A stretch of DNA of 64,000 nt, taken from NCBI GenBank assembly GCA_963709505.1, contig CAVPXC010000024.1, positions 1 to 64,000 on the forward strand, read 5' to 3'. Below the pieces are notes generated by a model that saw nothing but the letters and a program-made list of their open reading frames with translations, was not told the DNA's origin and ran no database searches. Numbering within the stretch: position 1 is the stretch's first letter; each line of letters begins with the position of its first letter. Of the stretch, positions 9,346 to 18,133 are shown one piece after another. This DNA comes from CAVPXC01 sp963709505 (GTDB lineage Bacteria > Chloroflexota > Anaerolineae > JAAEKA01). The position numbers and the translations under genes are program-made.

Positions 9346-10709
9346 TACGACTCGCTGCGATTCCGAAACACCAGCTTGATCGGCGTTCCCTCGAAGGCGT
9401 GATGCAGCCGGATTTGGTTTTCGAGGTAACGCTGGTAACTAAAGTGCACCAACTCGGCGTCGTTGACGAAGAAGGTGAAGGTCGGTGGTGCAACGTCGAC
9501 CTGGGTCGCGTAGAACATCTTTAGCTGTTTGCCGTTTTTGCTTGGCGCCCGGTGACGGACCATCGCCTCCTGGACGAGGCGGTTCAGCTCACCTGTTGGG
9601 ATGCGCGTCGTGCGTTCGGCTTGGACCGCGGCGGCCAGAGAGATCACCTTGTTGACTCGCTGGCGTGTCAAGGCTGAGATGAACAACATGGGGACGTATT
9701 CGAGGAACTTGAACTCGTCGCGAATGGCCCGGGTGTACTCGTTGATGGTGTTGCCGTCCTTCTCGATCAAGTCCCACTTGTTCACCAGCAGCACGATGCC
9801 CTTCCACTCGTCCAAGGCATAGCTCGCGATGTGCGCATCCTGGGCAATCACACCCTGCGAGGCGTCCAGCACGAGCGCGACCACGTTGGCCCGTTGAATC
9901 GCGCGCAGGGCTCGCAGCACGCTGTATTTTTCGACGCCCTGCTCGATGGTGCCGCGCTTGCGAATGCCGGCGGTGTCGATCAACACAACCGGCTGGCCTT
10001 CCCAATCCAAGCGCGTGTCGATTGCGTCGCGCGTGGTGCCGGGGATCGTGCTGACGATGGAGCGCTCTTGGCCGAGCAGGGCGTTGAGCAACGATGACTT
10101 GCCTACATTGGGCCGGCCGATGATCGCGATCTTGAGCGCGTCGTCCTCGGGCTCTTCCTCCACTCTCGGAAAATGCTCGACGACTGCGTCCAGTAGGTCG
10201 CCCACACCGGTGCCGTGCAGCGAGGAGATAGCGAAAGGCTCTCCCAGGCCAAACTGGTAGAACTCGAGCGCGGCCAGGCGGCGCTCCGCGTTGTCGGCCT
10301 TGTTGGCGGCAAGCACCACCGGCTTTTGCGAGCGGCGCAGCACCTCGGCTACGTCCTGGTCGCCGGCCGTGATACCCTCCTTAGCGTCGACGAGGAAGAG
10401 GATAACGTCCGCCTCCTCGATCGCGATTTGGGCCTGCTCACGGATTTCGCGGCGAAAGTTCGCAGAACCCACGCTGAGCGGCTTTGATCCGCGCCGCGCG
10501 CCGGAGTCCTCACCTAAAATCAGCTCGATGCCGCCCGTATCGACCAGAGTAAACGGTGCGGCGGTCCACTCCGCATCGGCGTAGAGCCGGTCGCGCGTCG
10601 TGCCTGGCTGGTCTTCGACAATGGACAGGCGCTGTCCTGCGATACGGTTGAAAAGGGTGGACTTCCCCACGTTGGGCCGGCCCACCAAAGCTACAATCGG
10701 TGTTGGCAT
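9345..10709 (-). CDS. der: GTPase Der (EngA), ribosome assembly
   Basis: Der is an essential double-GTPase needed for 50S ribosomal subunit maturation. Two complete G domains are visible: GRPNVGKST, DTGG and NKAD in the first, and GRPNVGKSS, DTAGIRKR and NKWD in the second. A KH-like C-terminal domain includes RAPSKNGKQLKMFYATQV and ends FRNRSES. The length (about 454 residues) fits the family. Two adjacent ATGs (10712 and 10709) are possible; the second gives a better distance from the GAGAAG sequence just upstream. The remaining upstream open frame is not typical of Der and is excluded. Confidence 0.95.
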   Translation of the reverse strand: MPTPIVALVGRPNVGKSTLFNRIAGQRLSIVEDQPGTTRDRLYADAEWTAAPFTLVDTGGIELILGEDSGARRGSKPLSVGSANFRREIREQAQIAIEEADVILFLVDAKEGITAGDQDVAEVLRRSQKPVVLAANKADNAERRLAALEFYQFGLGEPFAISSLHGTGVGDLLDAVVEHFPRVEEEPEDDALKIAIIGRPNVGKSSLLNALLGQERSIVSTIPGTTRDAIDTRLDWEGQPVVLIDTAGIRKRGTIEQGVEKYSVLRALRAIQRANVVALVLDASQGVIAQDAHIASYALDEWKGIVLLVNKWDLIEKDGNTINEYTRAIRDEFKFLEYVPMLFISALTRQRVNKVISLAAAVQAERTTRIPTGELNRLVQEAMVRHRAPSKNGKQLKMFYATQVDVAPPTFTFFVNDAELVHFSYQRYLENQIRLHHAFEGTPIKLVFRNRSES

Positions 10710-10988
10710 CATTCTTCTCGTTTTGAACCTAATCTCGGCGCCCGGCGCCAGAACATAAGCCAGGTCGTCGCAGCGCAGCACACGAAGTGTCGGCATCAAC
10801 GTGCACCTGTGCGGCAGCCAGTCCAGCTTCGCGTAGTGTTATGTTCGGTTTGGGTAAGTTGATTTCTATGGGGGGATAGTCTTAATGACTACACGAAATT
10901 TATCTCTCGGTCACCAAACGTCGGAGCTGCGGATTTCAAAGGCTGCTCGATTTGCTTACTCAAGTTTGGCGGAATGCATGACGACAAA

Positions 10989-11770
10989 CTATGCTGCATC
11001 TGGCAATTGAACGGGGTTGCGAAGCACCCCCACCCCGCTCACGAACCTCTACCGCATCTCCAGAGAATATCGGCGAGACACCCGACGGCGTGCCTGTCAT
11101 CAGCACATCGCCTGGCTCCAGAGTCATGGCAGATGTTACGTAAACTAGTAAGGCTGCAACGTCAAAGACCATGTCGCGCGTGCTGCCATGCTGCCGCACT
11201 TGGCCATTCACGCGGCATACAACCTCCTGGTCGGCCGGGTCAAGCTCGGTCTCAATCCAGGGGCCAAGCGGGCAGAAGGTGTCGAAGCCCTTGGCGCGGC
11301 TCCACTGGCCATCGCGCCGCTGCAAGTCACGCGCAGTGACGTCGTTGCCGCAAGTGAAGCCCAGCAAGCTATCAAGTGCGTTCTCTCGCGTTAGATGCCG
11401 TGCACGGACGCGCACCACGGCTACCAATTCAGCCTCATGCTCGACTTGCTGCGACAGGGGCGTGAGCACAATGGGGGAACCAGGGCCCACCACGGCGCTG
11501 GGAGGCTTCAAGAAGATCAGAGGCTCCTTGGGCACGTCGACACCGTGCTCTGCCGCGTGCTCGGCATAGTTTCTGCCGACGCATATGATCTTGCTGGGCT
11601 GGCAAGGCGCCAGCAGCCGGACGCCAGACAACGCCAACGCTTGGCCGCGCGGCTGCATGTTGCCAGCCTCAAGCTCAAACGGCGACCCGGCGACGGGCTG
11701 GAACCACTCGCCGGTCACCGATGCCGTAGGTTACCTGGCCATCGGCGCCCTGTGCTCTTGCGATTCGCAT
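10989..11770 (-). CDS. Fumarylacetoacetate hydrolase family protein, two frameshifts
   Basis: The FAH/HpaG-type fold is plain: KIICVGRNYAEHAAEHG, EPLIFLKPPSAVVGPG, the metal ligands around EHEAELVAVV and GNDVTARDLQ, and LMTGTPSGV. The family includes acylpyruvases and hydratase/decarboxylases acting on 2-oxo acid enols with Mg2+. The central frame lacks normal ends. Removing one C near 11712 extends the N-terminus to an ATG at 11770 (MRIARAQGADGQVTYGIGDG), and a shift near 11041 gives the expected end VSGVGVLRNPVQLPDAA with a stop at 10989. The repaired length, about 259 residues, is normal. The start overlaps the preceding HD gene stop as TAATG, indicating translational coupling. Confidence 0.8.
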
Positions 11771-12429
11771 TAACCTAGCCTCACTCCGTTGATAACGAGC
11801 TGATACTCACAGCCCAGCACACGCGCCGCGTCGCGCATCATGACCATGCGTGAGAGAAATATCTCGAAATAGTTCATGACGCTGGCATATTCGGCATCGA
11901 TGGTTAGCTCCAGTGCGATCGTCCGCTTGTCTCCATCGACCAGGATTTTGGAGCTTGTCGCAGCATGGTTTACCCGGTCGTGGATGTCGAAGGCTTCCAT
12001 GTCCTGGTTCTGCACACGGCTGCGATGGACGTCGGCCTTGTCGGCCAGCACGACGGCCGCCGCCACCGGCGAGACCGGGATGCCGCGCTCCTCCTCGTGG
12101 TTGCCGATGGCGCCCATGACCACCGCCACGTCCTTGCTGGGCATGCCGAGCCGCTTCAGGCCTTCATATGAAAGCAACGCGCCCGTAATGGCGTGCGCCT
12201 CGCGGGTGACGAGATTACCGATATCATGCAGATAGCCGGCGATGCGCGCGAGTTCTACATCGGCGGCGGAATATCCAAGCGCTTCGAGGACCTCGCCTGC
12301 CATGCGCGCCACCAGCCCGGCATGCCGGCGACCGTGCTCGGTGTAACCAAGCGCAGCAAGCTGCACGTTGGCTGAATCGATAAACGTGGTGAGCTCTTCG
12401 TCGTTTTTTATCTCATGCAGAGACAGCAT
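11770..12429 (-). CDS. HD-domain metal-dependent phosphohydrolase
   Basis: A 219-residue cytoplasmic protein with the HD signature: a first His in YTEHGRRHAGLV, the HD doublet in IAGYLHDIGN, and H/E in GNHEEERG, followed by an Asp in VVLADKADVHRSRV. Such proteins hydrolyse nucleotide or cyclic-nucleotide phosphates; the substrate here is unknown. The start at 12429 follows AAGGA at 7-nt spacing; the ATG at 12444 lacks such a site. The gene lies 17 nt after the methyltransferase stop and overlaps the FAH gene start, within a four-gene operon. Confidence 0.8.
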   Translation of the reverse strand: MLSLHEIKNDEELTTFIDSANVQLAALGYTEHGRRHAGLVARMAGEVLEALGYSAADVELARIAGYLHDIGNLVTREAHAITGALLSYEGLKRLGMPSKDVAVVMGAIGNHEEERGIPVSPVAAAVVLADKADVHRSRVQNQDMEAFDIHDRVNHAATSSKILVDGDKRTIALELTIDAEYASVMNYFEIFLSRMVMMRDAARVLGCEYQLVINGVRLG

Positions 12430-12446
12430 GGTCGCATCCTTCATTG

Positions 12447-13331
12447 TTATGAGCGCGGGCCAGACGCATTCTGCCAAATGCCATCGTCGAGCCGGAGACG
12501 CCACCCGCAGCGGGTGCATGAGAGCAAAGCCGGGTCGTCCTGTGGCAGCACGGACTGGTCCGCACCACAGCTTGGACATCGCAGGTTGGACGACCAGTCC
12601 ACGCCGACCAACGGCACAGCGGCGGATTCGCTCTTGAGCGCCGTCACCAAATCGTAATCCACCTGCCATGGACGAATGTCAACTGCCCTGGCGTCTGCAG
12701 CCCGCAGTAGCTCGCCCAACTCCGCCCGGCTGAAAACCTTGCCGGGCATCAGCCGGGCGTCGCGGCCGATGCGATTGGTCAGAACCACGAGCCCGCCTGG
12801 CCGGGCCACGCGCAGCAGCTCAGACAGAGCAGCCCGCGGGTCCGGCATGAACTCCAGCGCCTCGAGGCACGCCACCACCTGAAACTGGCCATCGGCAAAG
12901 GGCAGTGGCGCCGCATCGTGCTGGAGCCAGACGACGTCGCTCCAGCCCGCCTGGGTTAGCTTCCGTTGCGCCTGGCGCAACATCGATCGAGAACGATCGA
13001 GCGACACGACACGACAGCGCCTCTCCGACGCTCGCAGCACGGCCAGCGAAAAGCGTCCCGTCCCGGCGGCCACATCCAGCAGCCACGGCCGGTCGGCTGC
13101 AGAAAGGCCCAAGGTCGCCAGGTAGCGTGCGACCGGCTCGCCAAGAAAGTGCGCCTCGTCAGCGTCATCGAACTGCTTGATCCGGTCATAGCGGCCGGCG
13201 AAGCGATCATAGAGTGCCGTTACGACGCCTGGACCCAGATAGGTCCCTTCGGTGATCACGAGCAGCCAAAACAGCAGCGCTGCGACCGCTGAACACAATG
13301 CAAAAGTCGCCAGCCAGGCCCACCATGGCAT
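12447..13331 (-). CDS. Membrane-anchored SAM methyltransferase with zinc ribbon
   Basis: A 294-residue protein with three parts: an N-terminal transmembrane helix (residues 2-28), a class I methyltransferase domain with motif I LLDVAAGTGRFSLAVL and acidic motif II VVSLDRSRSML, and a C-terminal zinc ribbon (CPSCGA, then CTRCGW). Methylation of a lipid or other membrane-associated substrate is inferred from the anchor and is not provable here. The start overlaps the stop of the upstream membrane-protein gene as TGATG. Confidence 0.8.
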   Translation of the reverse strand: MPWWAWLATFALCSAVAALLFWLLVITEGTYLGPGVVTALYDRFAGRYDRIKQFDDADEAHFLGEPVARYLATLGLSAADRPWLLDVAAGTGRFSLAVLRASERRCRVVSLDRSRSMLRQAQRKLTQAGWSDVVWLQHDAAPLPFADGQFQVVACLEALEFMPDPRAALSELLRVARPGGLVVLTNRIGRDARLMPGKVFSRAELGELLRAADARAVDIRPWQVDYDLVTALKSESAAVPLVGVDWSSNLRCPSCGADQSVLPQDDPALLSCTRCGWRLRLDDGIWQNASGPRS

Positions 13332-14254
13332 CAGCCTAGCCCGAGCCCGATGGCAACCGCAGCAAAGAGCACGAGCACCAAACACCAGGCCTGAAACGCG
13401 CCGTGCCCGACCCGTCCGGGCTGCGCCAGCATCAACAGCGGTGCAGCTGCCATCAGGACGATCACGCCCAGCGCCAATGGCTTCTGGGCGAATAACATCA
13501 CACTCGCCAGCGCCACCACTCCGGCGCTCATCAGCAGGATCAGCCGCAGGCTGCTGCCGGCCTCCGCCCACTCGAGTGGAAGCTCCCGCACCTCAACTGC
13601 AACCCGCGCCAGCAAGACCGCGCCGATCGCCAGCCCGCTCAGCCAGAGGCTTTCGGGCGCAACAGGCCACTGACCGGTCAGGCTGATACCAAGTGCGATC
13701 GGTAGCGCCGCGATCAGCAGGGCATGCAGCCAATGCATCAATCCCAGGAGCCCGGCTCGCCTGGCCATGACGCCCAACACAGCCAGCGCCACGGCCCCCA
13801 CCGTAAGCCACAAGGCCGCCTGGCCTAAGAGATACGCCAGAAGCACTGAAAGCAGCACCAGCGGTAATCCGCCGCGCACGATCGCGGCAAGCGTTCCAGG
13901 CTGCTGCCAGCCAAGCAGCCTGGCAGCAGGGCTTCCAGGCGAGATGTACGGGAGTGCCGGCCGGCGCCGGGCCAGGTGGCCCGGCCACTGGAGGGGCGCC
14001 ACCAACTGCATCCAGAGCGCCATCCAAAACAGCTCAGCCACCACCAGCGCCAGCACGAAGGGCAAGAGCGGCAGTTCCAGCGCGTCCAAGCCGACAAATG
14101 CCACCAGGCCGGCAAGCACCATCCAGCCGCCGGTCAACCGCCAGGGCGACCCTGTCAGCCATACTCGCAGAGCGACAAAGGAGCCTTCTCGGGTCGAATC
14201 GGAAGCGCCCGAGCGGCTCGACGAAAGTTCGTTACCGGTATGTCCGTTGCTCAC
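13331..14254 (-). CDS. Polytopic membrane protein, unknown, probably leaderless
   Basis: About 307 residues with some eight hydrophobic segments from residue 40 onward (GGWMVLAGLVAFVGL, LPFVLALVVAELFWMALW and others) and no recognised family motif. I start it at the GTG at 14254 because an extended -10 box (TGGTATAAT) ends 10 nt upstream, putting the transcription start at or next to the GTG; the longer open frame to 14293 would run through that promoter. It is the first gene of an overlapping set with the methyltransferase, the HD hydrolase and the FAH-family gene. Confidence 0.65.
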   Translation of the reverse strand: MSNGHTGNELSSSRSGASDSTREGSFVALRVWLTGSPWRLTGGWMVLAGLVAFVGLDALELPLLPFVLALVVAELFWMALWMQLVAPLQWPGHLARRRPALPYISPGSPAARLLGWQQPGTLAAIVRGGLPLVLLSVLLAYLLGQAALWLTVGAVALAVLGVMARRAGLLGLMHWLHALLIAALPIALGISLTGQWPVAPESLWLSGLAIGAVLLARVAVEVRELPLEWAEAGSSLRLILLMSAGVVALASVMLFAQKPLALGVIVLMAAAPLLMLAQPGRVGHGAFQAWCLVLVLFAAVAIGLGLG

Positions 14255-14264
14255 AGCGCGGTGG

Positions 14265-14293
14265 ATTATACCATAGGCCGCGTTGGTTGGCAC
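14265..14293 (-). promoter_or_regulatory. Extended -10 promoter of the four-gene operon
   Basis: On the minus strand, TGGTATAAT has its -10 at 14265-14270. A weak -35 match (GTGCCA, 14288-14293) lies at 17-bp spacing. The expected start of transcription falls at about the GTG at 14254, giving a leaderless mRNA. Confidence 0.6.
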
Positions 14294-14303
14294 AAGATGC
14301 GAA

Positions 14304-14332
14304 AAGGCTGGCGGGATGATCCCGCCAGCCTT
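14304..14332 (-). terminator. Intrinsic terminator of the sigma-factor operon
   Basis: A 13-bp perfect GC-rich stem (AAGGCTGGCGGGA) with a 3-nt loop is followed on the minus strand by TTTTC. It lies 43 nt after the stop of the polymer-forming membrane protein and ends that operon before the next minus-strand promoter. Confidence 0.85.
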
Positions 14333-14375
14333 GAGTGTGAACAGTGGGCAGTAACAGGTGAGCAGTTACTGCTAC

Positions 14376-15503
14376 TTACTGTTTGCTTCTCGGCGGGAGG
14401 CCCAGCTCAGCGGCAGTATAGACGGCCGGCGGTCCGGATTCTGGCGCCTGGGGCGCCGAAAGCTGCGGCTGGTCGGGCGAGGCTGGAGGTGGTCCCGCCT
14501 GGCCACTGGGAGGATACGGCCGCGTGCCAAGACGAGTCAATACGATGACACCCAGGCCAAAGGAACCCACCACTAAGCCGATGATGAAGTTCATGCACGG
14601 GATGACGCTGAGTAGGAAGTAGACTACCGTCAACAATAGTGTGCCGACGACCGTCTCCAGAACCACAGTCGGGTTCTTGACAGTGAACAGCGCCATCAAC
14701 TTGCGTCCGAGCACCCAGCCGGCGATGACCCACGACAGCAGGGATGCCACCAGAAGAACCAGCGCCAACAGCAGCGCTACAGGCAGAAGACAAAGAGTGA
14801 CGGCCATGATGACCACCAGGACCAGTCCTAGGATCCAACTGATCAACCCGGTGAGAAAGGCCATAGCTGGCTGCTCGATGCCTGTCCGCCCCATGCGCTC
14901 GATGCCTTTAGGCCACAGGAGAGCGACAACCAGAGCCATCGCGGTGATGGCCAGTGTCCACACCAGCAAGCGAAGGATCTTGAGCACTACGGCCAGGAGC
15001 CACATGCCGGGCGAGCGCTGGAGGTCAGGCTCAGGGGCCTGCACGCGCGGGACGACGACACCGGGACCGATGGGTAGATTGCGCAGCCCAGGGATATCGA
15101 CCGCGCCACCCTCGCGAACCTCCCCAGTCACTTCGGCGCCAGGGGCCTGGGTCACGGAGCCGCCTAGGGTCACGATGTCCCCGTCCACGACGGCCGATCT
15201 CGCGAGGTCGACTGCGCCTCCAAAGATCGCGATGTCGCCATCGATTCTTCCGGAGACCGCGAGCGACCCGCCCATCACAACCACATCTCCGTCAACAATG
15301 GCGCCTTCCTCGATGACAGCCTGACCACCGACCACCGCGAGATCGCCATCCATGCGCTGCCCAGACTCCAAGGTATACTGAGCGCCGAATATCACCCTGC
15401 CCGGCTCAACATCCTGAGCCGCCACTGGCGACGCCAGCGGCAATGCCAATGCCATCAGCAGACCGAGGGCTAGAACCGTGGAAAACACCAATCGCGTGCG
15501 CAT
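14376..15503 (-). CDS. Polymer-forming (bactofilin-like) beta-helix membrane protein
   Basis: A 375-residue protein. It has a signal peptide (residues 1-29, ending PVAAQ), then about 100 residues of regularly spaced Gly/Val/Ile/Asp repeats (MDGDLAVVGGQAVIEEGAIV, DGDVVVMGG, DGDIAIFGG, DGDIVTLGG), the pattern of a right-handed beta-helix as in bactofilins. About five transmembrane helices follow, then a Pro-rich cytoplasmic tail. Unlike classical cytoplasmic bactofilins, this one would display the helix outside. It is the third gene after an ECF sigma factor and its anti-sigma factor, 27 nt from the latter, so it may be a target or sensor of that envelope circuit. Confidence 0.75.
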   Translation of the reverse strand: MRTRLVFSTVLALGLLMALALPLASPVAAQDVEPGRVIFGAQYTLESGQRMDGDLAVVGGQAVIEEGAIVDGDVVVMGGSLAVSGRIDGDIAIFGGAVDLARSAVVDGDIVTLGGSVTQAPGAEVTGEVREGGAVDIPGLRNLPIGPGVVVPRVQAPEPDLQRSPGMWLLAVVLKILRLLVWTLAITAMALVVALLWPKGIERMGRTGIEQPAMAFLTGLISWILGLVLVVIMAVTLCLLPVALLLALVLLVASLLSWVIAGWVLGRKLMALFTVKNPTVVLETVVGTLLLTVVYFLLSVIPCMNFIIGLVVGSFGLGVIVLTRLGTRPYPPSGQAGPPPASPDQPQLSAPQAPESGPPAVYTAAELGLPPRSKQ

Positions 15504-15530
15504 TTTCTACCTCCGTTTCCTTGCTTGCAC

Positions 15531-16145
15531 CTATTGATCGTTGGCCGAAGTGGAAGCCTGCCCACCGGACACGCCTGAGCGCCGGCCCGACGACCGCACC
15601 AAGCGCAGCCAGATCAGCGCGAGCACTGCCAGGACAGCTACGAACCCGGCTGTAACTGCCGGGTCTGGCAACATGACCAACAGCCCGTCGCGGATCACCG
15701 AAAGGTCTTGCACAATCGAAGCGACCAGGAGTCCGCCAAGGCCGAGCAATTGCTTGAGATCAAGCCTGACGCCCGAGGAAACAGTCATGCCTGCAGTTAA
15801 CGTCAAGGCCAGGCCCATGAGGAGAATTGTCCAGATCGACAAGGTGCCGCCTACCAGCACCAGACCGCCCCACAGTCGCTCGCGGCGTTTCTCGTCGCGC
15901 AGGACCGCCTGATCGACCCGCAGGATAAAGCCAGGGGTGGGCGCCCTAAACGGCTCGACCTGGAAAACATCCGAGATACGGCGCCACTTGAGCCACTGGC
16001 CGCGGCACGCCTCGCACTCCTGCAGATGGGCGTCGAATTCCTGCTGCTCGGCCAACTCCAGCAATCCATCTAGCGCCAGGGACATCAGCTCAGTTGAAAC
16101 ATGATCAGGCGGCTCGTTCGATAACTTCAACATGGTTTCGTCCAT
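15531..16145 (-). CDS. Zinc-finger anti-sigma factor (membrane)
   Basis: A 204-residue protein. Its N-terminal 70 residues carry a zf-HC2 anti-sigma motif (FDAHLQECEACRGQW: H-x3-C-x2-C). Two or three transmembrane helices follow (about residues 95-120, 130-150, 165-185) and a basic tail. It lies 12 nt after the ECF sigma gene, the usual arrangement in which the N-terminal domain binds and holds the sigma factor until an envelope signal releases it. Confidence 0.85.
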   Translation of the reverse strand: MDETMLKLSNEPPDHVSTELMSLALDGLLELAEQQEFDAHLQECEACRGQWLKWRRISDVFQVEPFRAPTPGFILRVDQAVLRDEKRRERLWGGLVLVGGTLSIWTILLMGLALTLTAGMTVSSGVRLDLKQLLGLGGLLVASIVQDLSVIRDGLLVMLPDPAVTAGFVAVLAVLALIWLRLVRSSGRRSGVSGGQASTSANDQ

Positions 16146-16157
16146 GATCTCACTCTC

Positions 16158-16820
16158 CTACCCTGTCAGGCCGACGGCCGTCGCCAAGACATTGAGGCGC
16201 CCCGGCGCCGTGCCGGCCGGTTTGCGGGTGTCTCCGCCATCCTTTGCGGTATGACGCGAGGCCGGCGCCTGCTCTTCCAGCAAGGCGGCTATCTGCAACC
16301 GCGCTCGGTGAAGCCGGGTCTTGACCGCAGGCTCGGATAGGTTCAGAATGTCGGCGATTTCCTTGTATGACAGGTCCTGCCAATAGCGTAGAACCAAGGG
16401 AACCCGATATTCCGGTTCCAGGTGATCTAACAGGCCTCGAATCTGTTCGGCGCGCTCGTGGCGCAGCGCCGCATCCTCGGGACGTTCATCATCGCTCGAC
16501 AAGCCCTGCACCGACGGGTCCTCTTCGACCGACAACCAGACAAAGCGCCGGCGGCGTAAGAGGTCGATGCAGTAATGTGAGGCGATAGACAGCATCCAAT
16601 TGCTGAACTTCTTATCCGGCTCATAGGTGTTTAGCCGCTTATAAGCGCGCAAAAACGTCTCCTGAGCGGCATCCTCAGCCTCCTGGGCATTGCCCAGCAT
16701 GCGATAGGTCAGGTTGTATACAGGGATTTGGTAGGCCTGTACGAGCTTGCTAAACGCATTGCGATCACCGCGCCGCGCCGCAGCAAGCCACTGCGCTTCC
16801 TCTTGTTCGTTGTTTATCAC
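16158..16820 (-). CDS. ECF RNA polymerase sigma factor
   Basis: A 220-residue sigma-70 family protein with region 2 (AFSKLVQAYQIPVYNLTYRM, AEDAAQETFLRAYKRL, FSNWMLSIASHYCIDLLRRR) and region 4 (YRVPLVLRYWQDLSYKEIAD, then SEPAVKTRLHRARLQI). It directs RNA polymerase to a dedicated promoter set, probably for envelope functions given the membrane anti-sigma factor next door. I use the GTG at 16820 because GGAG lies 6-7 nt upstream; the longer frame has no such site. The C-terminal 30 residues are unstructured and variable. Confidence 0.9.
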   Translation of the reverse strand: MINNEQEEAQWLAAARRGDRNAFSKLVQAYQIPVYNLTYRMLGNAQEAEDAAQETFLRAYKRLNTYEPDKKFSNWMLSIASHYCIDLLRRRRFVWLSVEEDPSVQGLSSDDERPEDAALRHERAEQIRGLLDHLEPEYRVPLVLRYWQDLSYKEIADILNLSEPAVKTRLHRARLQIAALLEEQAPASRHTAKDGGDTRKPAGTAPGRLNVLATAVGLTG

Positions 16821-16935
16821 ATCATGCTCCAACAACTGCGCTGGGGCCACTGCCAGCCTGGCCACGTATACGCCAGGGCAGTCATTCCTTCTTGCATTTT
16901 ACCATACGCACAGCCGAAGCGGAAGGTTTCGAAGC

Positions 16936-17032
16936 GACGCTGGATGTATTTCAAGTTGGGGGGGGCAGACCCTTCGGGTTTGCGGAAAACCCGAAGGGTC
17001 TGCCCCCCCCAACTTGAAATACATCCAGCGTC
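16936..17032. repeat. Large perfect palindrome, constant-loop family, copy A
   Basis: A 97-nt hairpin: a perfect 46-bp stem (left arm from 16936, GACGCTGGATGTATTTCAAG onward) and a 5-nt loop GCGGA at 16982-16986. Even the run of eight G is matched by eight C. The inner part (CAAGTTGGGG...CAGACCCTTCGGGTTT) is shared with the copy at 35991-36069 while the outer 16 bp are different. It lies between two divergent genes, which is not a place for a terminator. Confidence 0.9.
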
Positions 17033-17115
17033 AAATGCTCGTTTGACTTTTCACAGCCCGCAGAGTATGCTTAGTCGGTTTGGCCCGCTGATCCATCGCA
17101 TCTGCAGGAGACCCC

Positions 17116-18123
17116 TTGAACGAGACATTCTACATCGCCATCGAAGGCCCGATCGGTGTTGGCAAGACCACCCTGGCCCGCATTCTGCACGAGGAACTGG
17201 GTGGACACCTGCTGCTGGAGGTCTTCGAAGAGAACCCCTTCCTGTCCGACTTCTACGCCGACCGGGCGCGCTATGCGTTTCAGACGCAGATATTCTTCTT
17301 GCTCAGCCGCTACCGGCAGCAGTATGAGATGGTGCCTCGCACCCTGGCGCGCGGGTCGCTGGTCAGCGACTATTTGTTCGCCAAAGATCGGCTCTTCGCC
17401 CGTTTGAACCTGGGCGGAGACGAGCTCTCCGTTTACGAGCACATGCATGCGGCGCTGGGCGAGAAGATCGCCGCGCCAAGCCTGGTCGTGCACCTGCGCG
17501 CCAGCACCGATGTGCTCATGAACCGCATTGCGACCCGCGACCGCTCCTACGAGCGCACCATGTCGCGCCAGTACATCGACGAGCTGCGGCTGGCCTACGA
17601 GCGCTTCTTCGCCGACTACGACCAGGCGCCGGTGTTGAACGTGGACTCGAGCGCGCTGGACTTCGTGGTGAACCTGGACGACCGTCGTACAATTATGGGG
17701 TTGGTGCGCAATACGCTGCTGCAAGGACCTTATCAGCAGCCGCTGCCGCAGATGGAGCCGACCCTGGCCGAGTCCGGGGGGCAGATCGTTCGAGCGGAAA
17801 GCAGGCGCGGGCTCGGCGACTTCCAGCGCCTTCGCCAGGGGATCGACGCCGGGCAAGACCTTTTCCATGACGTATATCTCAACTACCTGGGATTGGCCGC
17901 CGAAGTAGGGGAACTGGGCAGCGAGCTGAAGCGGCTCTGGGTCGCTCAACAGGCCGGCCAACTTCATGCTGCTGGCGGTTCATCCGCGCCCGATCCGCTG
18001 GCAGTGGCCCGCGCTGCCTTAAGCAGTGAACTTGCCGACTTGCTGGCTAGCCTGTTACGGATCGCAAATGACGCCGGAATCGATCTGGAAGATGCCTACG
18101 TCGAATCGATGCGGAATGAGTGA
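17116..18123 (+). CDS. Deoxynucleoside kinase fused to a MazG-like domain
   Basis: A 335-residue two-domain protein. Residues 1-200 are a dCK/dGK-type deoxynucleoside kinase: P-loop EGPIGVGKTT, EENPFLSDFY, the DRSYERTMS lid and LRASTDVLMNRI. Residues 235-335 look like an all-alpha MazG/dUTPase-type nucleotide pyrophosphohydrolase, with EVGELGSELK and SELADLLASLLRIANDAGID supplying the ExxE and ExxD pattern. One domain makes dNMP from deoxynucleoside and the other could cleave NTP/dNTP to NMP. The TTG start at 17116 has AGGAG 5 nt upstream. A second kinase gene follows 10 nt after the stop. Confidence 0.85.
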   Translation: MNETFYIAIEGPIGVGKTTLARILHEELGGHLLLEVFEENPFLSDFYADRARYAFQTQIFFLLSRYRQQYEMVPRTLARGSLVSDYLFAKDRLFARLNLGGDELSVYEHMHAALGEKIAAPSLVVHLRASTDVLMNRIATRDRSYERTMSRQYIDELRLAYERFFADYDQAPVLNVDSSALDFVVNLDDRRTIMGLVRNTLLQGPYQQPLPQMEPTLAESGGQIVRAESRRGLGDFQRLRQGIDAGQDLFHDVYLNYLGLAAEVGELGSELKRLWVAQQAGQLHAAGGSSAPDPLAVARAALSSELADLLASLLRIANDAGIDLEDAYVESMRNE

Positions 18124-18133
18124 GGAACGTACC

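Noticed and set aside
16936..17032. Intrinsic terminator
   Set aside because: The genes on either side diverge, so no transcript is expected to end here, and there is no U-run.
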